Part shown: piece after piece, positions 34,835-39,953 of the stretch | How positions within the stretch are numbered: the first letter of the stretch is position 1 | Layout of the letters: every line of letters begins with the position of its first letter | Assembly: GCA_944322355.1 (NCBI GenBank) | Contig: CALUOT010000024.1 | Location: 1 to 39,953, forward strand | Origin: an uncultured Bacteroides sp. | GTDB lineage: Bacteria > Bacteroidota > Bacteroidia > Bacteroidales > Bacteroidaceae | Length of the DNA: 39,953 nt | Direction: 5' to 3' | Program-made: the position numbers and the translations under genes | Notes under the pieces: generated by a model | What the model saw: the letters and a program-made list of their open reading frames with translations, nothing else | What the model was told of the DNA's origin: nothing | The model's database searches: none

Positions 34835-37123
34835 TTATTCGCGTTTGATGACTTCCGCGGGATTCATCCGCATCACCTGCACGATCTTATAGACTACCGT
34901 CAAAAAAATGATTGCCAGCATGAAGACAAAGAGCAACGCCCCCCACTGCCAGGCAGGGACGAGAGGTGCGCCCGCTTCCTTGAGTGTGTTTACCAGCAAG
35001 TATGCCAAAGGAAATCCCGTGAGGAATGACAATATAAAGATAACAAGGTATGACCTGCCGAACAGACAGGCGATGACCTTCGGCGTGGCTCCGTTGATTT
35101 TGCGGATGGCCACTTCCTTCTGCCTTCCAGCAGTATCCAATGAAATGGCGGAATAGATGCTCAGCACCACCAGCAAGACGCTGATGAACGCCAAGGCTGC
35201 CAACACCACACGGATAACAGCCACAGAACCGTCCAGTGTCTGCTTGTTGTCCGTCAGGAGCCTCATTTCCAGCGGCAAGGTCGCAGGGATGTATTTGCGG
35301 TAGATTTCTTCCATCCGTCCCATCACCTCCCGCGCATCCTGTCCTGCGGCCACGCGGAAATAAAGGTAACGATACTCCCGCGAAGGGAAGAACACCGAAC
35401 CGACCATGCGCGAAGTGTCCTTCGATTCGCCGTACAATGCCTCGTACACACCGGCTATGCGATAAGGCTTGCCCTCCAACACAATGCTATGACACACGCT
35501 GTCTCTGTTCAAGGTTCTATCCAGTCTTTCGCTGACGTACACCACATCGCCAGCATTCGCTTCCGGCTTCTCTCCCTGCATGGGGATGTGCAGGAAATCA
35601 AAATAGCCCGCATCCCCATTGGTGTACACCACCCTCCTTTCCTGTTTGCCTATCTGCAAGGTCAGGATGTGCAGACGCTGCGGGGCCTGCACCGTGCTTA
35701 TCCTGCCGGTTATCCCAGACAACGCCATGAACTCATTCAGTATCGGGTCTATATGCTGCCATACATAAGCAGACCGGGGTTGAAAGACAATCACCTGCCC
35801 CTCCTCTTCGGACGAAAGCGGCCGGTAACGGTCGAGCGTGCGGTGCAGGGTTATCTGGATGCACACCACGCCACCCACGAAGAATACGGCAATGCTCAAC
35901 TGCAACCACATCATCACCGAACGGAACACGTGCCGTCCGTGGTATCCCGCCACCTGTTGGCTGATGCCGGTATGACGCAACCGCCACACGGGGAAGCAGG
36001 TCACCGGCAGGCAAACGGCCAGCAGAAGCAGGTAGTTCCTGACCTGCGTTCCGTAGACTGCCGCCAGGCTCACTTCAGGCATTTCCTCCCTGGGAATGTA
36101 TTGCAACGCCACGTTGACAACCACCTCCGTCAATGCAAGCGACAAAAACATGGCCGCGGACAACATCCAGAACACTTCGGCAAAGAGCAATACCAGCAGC
36201 CCCTTTGTGTCTGACCCCATACACTTGCGCAACGCCACTTCGCGCTGACGGTTATAGAACATCTGGAATACGAACTTCAGGAAATTAATCAAGGCCGAAA
36301 TCAGGATGAGCGAAGCCAACACCCGAAACAGTAACCTGGCCATACGCATCTGCATATTGTCATACATCTGCATCATACCCATTGCAGAAGCTCTCCACGT
36401 GCCGTCTTTGTGAACGAGAGGAAGCTCCTGTAGACTTTTGTTCAGCGAGGCCGTAGTAACACCTTCGGCCAGCAGGCCCCCCACTTCAAAGGAATAGTCC
36501 GACGCCGCCCGGTAAGAGAAGAAGCAGTCAATCTCCTGTTCATCCCATCCGCTTTCCACCACATTTACCACCTTGAACTGGCGGATACCGCTGTCTCGGA
36601 AGAGATTTTGGGTAACCGGATGTACGATAGCGCCCACGGGATTCTCCTTTCCGAATATTTTCTGCACGAACTTGCGCGACAACACCACCTCGTCCGGGTT
36701 CTCCGGCAGACGGTCGCCGTAAAGCAACCGGCGGCCGGTATAGTGAAAACTGTATGGATTCACGGCCCTGTAGCGGACAATGAAAGGCCATTCACGCTGC
36801 TCGTCGTCAATCACACAGACCTCTGTAGACAAAGTGTATGACTCTACGGACAAATCGGTCAGCCCGGCAGGTAACGCCTCCTCCAGCCTGTGGATGTCTT
36901 CCAAGGTTAAACGGCCTCCATAAGCCTGTTCCATACTGGAGAGCCTCAGGATAACCCGCCGCTCGGCATCGGGCATCGACCGGTAATAGACAGTCTTCTC
37001 AAGGAAATAATCCGTCAACGAATAGCAAACAATGCCTATGGTCAAACAGCACACCGATATCAAATGGTGTGTCTTATACTTCAGCAGATTGCGCCAGGCT
37101 ACTTTCAAGTAATGCAGTATCAT
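34835..37123 (-). CDS. FtsX/MacB-type ABC permease (second large permease)
   Basis: A 762-residue membrane protein with about eight transmembrane helices. The N-terminal helix follows HYLKVAWRNLLKYKTHHLIS; an extracytoplasmic (MacB_PCD-like) domain lies at about 45-270; a three-helix FtsX domain is near 280-400; a further extracytoplasmic domain at about 440-630; and a second FtsX domain at about 640-762 with the coupling-like motif KEVAIRKINGATPKV. The tail RMNPAEVIKRE is typical. The double FtsX layout is common in Bacteroidota. It ends 54 bases before the ATPase start and begins 29 bases after the previous permease. Substrate unknown. Confidence 0.88.
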   Translation of the reverse strand: MILHYLKVAWRNLLKYKTHHLISVCCLTIGIVCYSLTDYFLEKTVYYRSMPDAERRVILRLSSMEQAYGGRLTLEDIHRLEEALPAGLTDLSVESYTLSTEVCVIDDEQREWPFIVRYRAVNPYSFHYTGRRLLYGDRLPENPDEVVLSRKFVQKIFGKENPVGAIVHPVTQNLFRDSGIRQFKVVNVVESGWDEQEIDCFFSYRAASDYSFEVGGLLAEGVTTASLNKSLQELPLVHKDGTWRASAMGMMQMYDNMQMRMARLLFRVLASLILISALINFLKFVFQMFYNRQREVALRKCMGSDTKGLLVLLFAEVFWMLSAAMFLSLALTEVVVNVALQYIPREEMPEVSLAAVYGTQVRNYLLLLAVCLPVTCFPVWRLRHTGISQQVAGYHGRHVFRSVMMWLQLSIAVFFVGGVVCIQITLHRTLDRYRPLSSEEEGQVIVFQPRSAYVWQHIDPILNEFMALSGITGRISTVQAPQRLHILTLQIGKQERRVVYTNGDAGYFDFLHIPMQGEKPEANAGDVVYVSERLDRTLNRDSVCHSIVLEGKPYRIAGVYEALYGESKDTSRMVGSVFFPSREYRYLYFRVAAGQDAREVMGRMEEIYRKYIPATLPLEMRLLTDNKQTLDGSVAVIRVVLAALAFISVLLVVLSIYSAISLDTAGRQKEVAIRKINGATPKVIACLFGRSYLVIFILSFLTGFPLAYLLVNTLKEAGAPLVPAWQWGALLFVFMLAIIFLTVVYKIVQVMRMNPAEVIKRE

Positions 37124-37152
37124 ATTCTAATTTTTTATGGAAGTTATAGAAG

Positions 37153-39510
37153 TTAAGATATACACTCCGTAGGATTTACTTTGTTCAACATCCAAGCCTG
37201 AAGGCATACGGTCAGGGCAGATACGCCCCACACCACCAGCAAAGGTAATACAAACAAGCCGACGGAGAGCGGTGCACGATAAACAAATTGCTCCAGCCAA
37301 CGCTGCATCAGTATCCACGTAAAAGGCATGGACACAACGTATGCCACCCACACGTAGAGTACAAAAGGCTTGTTCAGCAACCAAACGATTTGTCGGGGCG
37401 TGGCACCATGTATCTTGCGGATGCTGACTTCGCGGATGCGTTGGCGAGTGGCATACCAAGCGATGCCGAACAGCCCGAATCCCGTAAGCAACAAGCCGAT
37501 AAGGGCATAAAACGTCAGGATGCGCGACAAGGAAAGGACTTTGCCATTGCGCTCCATGAACGTGCGGTGCATGTCCACGTAGCGGAAAGGCAGACCGGGA
37601 TTCAACTCCTGCCATACGGCTTCTATCTGCCTCAACGCTTCCGCACGCTGTCCGGGACGAAGGCGGATTTGCAGGCAATAGGCTTTCTCCAAGTGACTGA
37701 AGGAAGCCACAACGATGGTAACAGGCGCCACGGCTTCTTCCAACGAGTTGACAGGGAAGTCGCGCACCACTCCTCCGATGACCGCCAAACTATCATCGGC
37801 CCAGGCATCGAACTCGCGCAAAGCATGCCCCACAACGTCCGTCCCCGCAGGCACCAGTTGGCGGACAAAACTCTCATTGACCAATACCGGATGAGCATAG
37901 CGTTCTATCAGGCGGGAAGGACGCTCCCCACTCAGTTGCTCGATGCCCATCGTGCGCAAGAAAGTGGAGTCGCCCGCAAATTGCAACAAATAGGTATGCA
38001 CCTCCGTCCCGTCCGGTCGGCGCACGTCCAACTGACGTATCCAGCTATTCAACACCGAACCCATGGAGAGCGTTACCGACTCAATGCCCTGCACCCGTTT
38101 CTCCAACTCGGCCTTAAGCGGTGCAGCGGGAGGGGCAAACATATCTCCTATCTCGATGCAGTCAGCATAGCGGGCGGCCTGACGTTCGGTCAGCGCCAAT
38201 TGCCCCCGGGCCATAAAGGTGGCCATCAGCAAACCAATGGAAATGGCAAACTGCACCGTGACCAGTACGGCCGCAAATCGCCGCTTACTCCGTCCACCAT
38301 ACATCACTCGATATTCGCTAAGCGAAAGACGCGAAAGTCGCCGACTGATGTACCAAGCCGGTACGACCGACATCAACAACACAAAGCCCGCCAGCCAAGG
38401 CCACATGCTCCCGCTGAAAAAGAAACCGATGGTGAGCCGCGAGCCCAACAAACCGTTGAACACCGAAAGGCAATCGTTCACCAACAGCAAGGACAGCACG
38501 AAAGCTATCAGCACTGTGAGGAAAGCATCGCCGAACAGTTGTAGGCGAATGCCCCGCAAGGTGTTACCCATCAACTTCTCCACATGAATCATACGCAATT
38601 GTTGCCACAAACGGCTCAGACTCATGTTAGTATAATTGCAACAAGCTATGACCAATATCAGCACTGCCGCCAACAGACTGATGTAGAGCGTCTGTACGGG
38701 CGTCTGACTAATGTAAGGAAGAGGCTGCTGCGAAGCATCGTCGGGCGTGGTGAAGCACACTGCCTCTATGGGGTCGAAGTAATAGCGCGACGTCTCCAGC
38801 ATAGCGGGCACTCCGTCCCGGTTCACCTTGTCAGCTAAAGATTCGGCATCCGTCCCACGGGCAAGTTTCAGCAACGTCACCCCGCCAAAGTAATCGGCCT
38901 CGTTGCGCGTCAGCAGGTCGAAGCGAAGCAACGATTGACCACGCTCCTTGAGCACCGCCCCCACCTCATAACTCTTCACCGCGCCACCTTCCAGATGCGC
39001 TTCTATCCGCCTGCCCACCGCTTGGCCTCCGCCAAAAAGACGACGGGCACCCTCGGCACTCAGCGCCACTTGGTCGGGACGGGTCAGCACACGGTGCAAG
39101 TCCCCTTCCGCTTCCCGATAGTCGAAAAAGCGGGTCAGCGTGCTGTCCGCCGAAAGCAGCATGGGGTTGCCCTCCACCCGGTGACCGTCCACCTCAAAGT
39201 AAAGCACGGAGAGCATACCCAGCCGCACATAATCCTCTACTTCGGCATACGCCTCCTTCAAGCGTGGCGGGATGTCGGCCGCACTCCAAGCCACTCGTTT
39301 TCTTTCGTTCATCGGGTCGTCCTGCCGCAGGAAGCAGATGCGCTCCCTATCGGGATTCCGCCCCTCCAACCCTTGCTCGTGTACGAAATATGTCATCAGC
39401 AGGTTGGTACAAGCCAAGCCCAGAGCCAGGCTCAACACCGAAACGAGGAAAAACACCTTGTTCCTCCACCAGCTTCGGACAATCATCTTCAGTGTTACTT
39501 TCAGTTGCAT
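37153..39510 (-). CDS. FtsX/MacB-type ABC permease (first complete large permease)
   Basis: A 785-residue relative of the neighbouring permease, with the same N-terminal start (LKVTLKMIVRSWWRNKVFFL), two extracytoplasmic domains and two FtsX domains. The second FtsX domain carries REVSIRKIHGATPRQIV, and the tail reads LNKVNPTECIS. It lies between array A7 and the next permease. The two complete permeases are paralogues within the same operon and probably assemble as heteromers with the shared ATPase; that pairing is inferred. Confidence 0.88.
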   Translation of the reverse strand: MQLKVTLKMIVRSWWRNKVFFLVSVLSLALGLACTNLLMTYFVHEQGLEGRNPDRERICFLRQDDPMNERKRVAWSAADIPPRLKEAYAEVEDYVRLGMLSVLYFEVDGHRVEGNPMLLSADSTLTRFFDYREAEGDLHRVLTRPDQVALSAEGARRLFGGGQAVGRRIEAHLEGGAVKSYEVGAVLKERGQSLLRFDLLTRNEADYFGGVTLLKLARGTDAESLADKVNRDGVPAMLETSRYYFDPIEAVCFTTPDDASQQPLPYISQTPVQTLYISLLAAVLILVIACCNYTNMSLSRLWQQLRMIHVEKLMGNTLRGIRLQLFGDAFLTVLIAFVLSLLLVNDCLSVFNGLLGSRLTIGFFFSGSMWPWLAGFVLLMSVVPAWYISRRLSRLSLSEYRVMYGGRSKRRFAAVLVTVQFAISIGLLMATFMARGQLALTERQAARYADCIEIGDMFAPPAAPLKAELEKRVQGIESVTLSMGSVLNSWIRQLDVRRPDGTEVHTYLLQFAGDSTFLRTMGIEQLSGERPSRLIERYAHPVLVNESFVRQLVPAGTDVVGHALREFDAWADDSLAVIGGVVRDFPVNSLEEAVAPVTIVVASFSHLEKAYCLQIRLRPGQRAEALRQIEAVWQELNPGLPFRYVDMHRTFMERNGKVLSLSRILTFYALIGLLLTGFGLFGIAWYATRQRIREVSIRKIHGATPRQIVWLLNKPFVLYVWVAYVVSMPFTWILMQRWLEQFVYRAPLSVGLFVLPLLVVWGVSALTVCLQAWMLNKVNPTECIS

Positions 39511-39549
39511 ACGTGTTTTTATAATTCATTGTTTTACAAACCCTTAATT

Positions 39550-39669
39550 GGACCAGCCCGTTTCAGATTCTGGTCCTTTCCGGACCACGGTGTGGTCCAC
39601 GTTGGACCAAGCTTGGGTCCACACCGGACCTTACTATGGTCCAAGGCGGACCAAACCCTGGTCCGCAGC
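39550..39669. repeat. 22-bp tandem hairpin array, four units plus one displaced by 32 bp (array A7)
   Basis: GGACC begins at 39582, 39604, 39626 and 39648, exactly 22 bases apart; another begins at 39550, 32 bases earlier. Each unit ends its stem in GGTCC or GGGTCC: GGACCAC/GTGGTCC at 39582, GGACC/GGTCC at 39604 and 39626, GGACCA/TGGTCC at 39648, GGACCAG/CTGGTCC (long loop) at 39550. The array begins a few bases after the stop of the partial permease gene and ends 40 bases before the next permease ATG. Confidence 0.92.
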
Positions 39670-39674
39670 ATCCC

Positions 39675-39953
39675 CTACTCACTCTTCACCACCTCGGCTG
39701 GATTTACATGCGCCACATGCAGCATGCGAAAGATTACGGTCAAGGCCGTAACCACTGACACAAACACGAAAATGCCCAGCCAGAAGAACAATCCGTCATC
39801 GAAAAAGATGGTATACATCTGTTTCCATTGCTCCAACACGACATACAGCAAGGGGAAAGCCAAAACAGCCGTTACGCCCAATATCCACAGATAAGAACGG
39901 GCGAAAAGCAAAAGTATCTGCCGGACACCTGCACCATTTACCTTGCGGATGGC
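39675..39953 (-). CDS. FtsX/MacB-type ABC permease, C-terminal fragment cut by window edge
   Basis: The last 92 codons of a third permease, open to the window edge. They begin AIRKVNGAGVRQIL, the same motif seen before the last helices of the two complete permeases, then show three hydrophobic segments and the end RMLHVAHVNPAEVVKSE. It is the most upstream visible gene of the ABC operon. Its 3' end is followed at once by the 22-bp hairpin array. Confidence 0.85.
   Translation of the reverse strand, partial: AIRKVNGAGVRQILLLFARSYLWILGVTAVLAFPLLYVVLEQWKQMYTIFFDDGLFFWLGIFVFVSVVTALTVIFRMLHVAHVNPAEVVKSE

Noticed and set aside
37288-38544. Plus-strand open frame of 418 codons opposite an ABC permease gene
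   Set aside because: Antisense shadow; the translation is rich in Gln, His and Arg and lacks membrane helices or motifs, while the minus strand encodes a clear permease.

Overview
The window looks like a chromosomal segment of a Bacteroides-type member of the Bacteroidota. The evidence is several promoters with a TAnnTTTG -7 box instead of sigma70 boxes, weak Shine-Dalgarno sites, families typical of the group (GH97, TonB receptors, an LA_2272-type repeat protein, serine palmitoyltransferase, DUF4469/DUF4783/DUF4858/DUF4943-type proteins), and a single-chain glycine dehydrogenase. No transposase, integrase, phage gene, rRNA, tRNA or CRISPR array was seen.

Layout. 1-6180: leucine operon on the minus strand, transcribed right to left as promoter, leader peptide and attenuator, leuA, leuC, leuD, a second LeuA-like synthase, a small membrane protein and leuB (cut by the window edge). 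6297-9853: hisS and uvrB on the plus strand. 9854-10490: gene-free convergent region with 23-bp repeats. 10491-11357: HU-like/DUF4469 protein (minus). 11574-16587: DUF3298 lipoprotein, rsmG, metallo-beta-lactamase-fold hydrolase and gcvP (plus). 16766-18649: TonB-dependent receptor, tail to tail with an LA_2272-type repeat protein; an acyl-CoA/ACP ligase lies upstream of the latter, divergent from a GH97 glucosidase (21760-23925). 24329-26135: rlmH divergent from a DUF4783 gene and nadC. 26346-29223: an ECF sigma factor, an anti-sigma protein carrying a C-terminal outer-membrane barrel (Dma type), a lipoprotein and a secreted protein. 29194-32462 (minus): lipid kinase, aspS, GtrA-family protein. 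32656-33843: serine palmitoyltransferase, divergent from the lipid kinase. 34103-39953 (minus): an ABC system with three large FtsX/MacB-type permeases (the first cut by the window edge) and one ATPase.

The most striking non-coding signal is a class of short tandem arrays. At least seven intergenic sites carry repeats with a strict period of 22 or 23 bp. Each array has its own unrelated sequence. Six have a small inverted repeat in or across their units, and in places both arms change together while pairing is kept. Every array lies just downstream of a stop codon (3' UTR or between cistrons). Two arrays also have one outlying copy displaced by 32 bp, one helical turn more. The second notable signals are a leucine-operon attenuator with an Ile/Leu-rich leader peptide, and a sigma/anti-sigma pair whose anti-sigma factor appears to span both membranes.

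All calls come from reading the sequence and recalled family knowledge; no database search was run.
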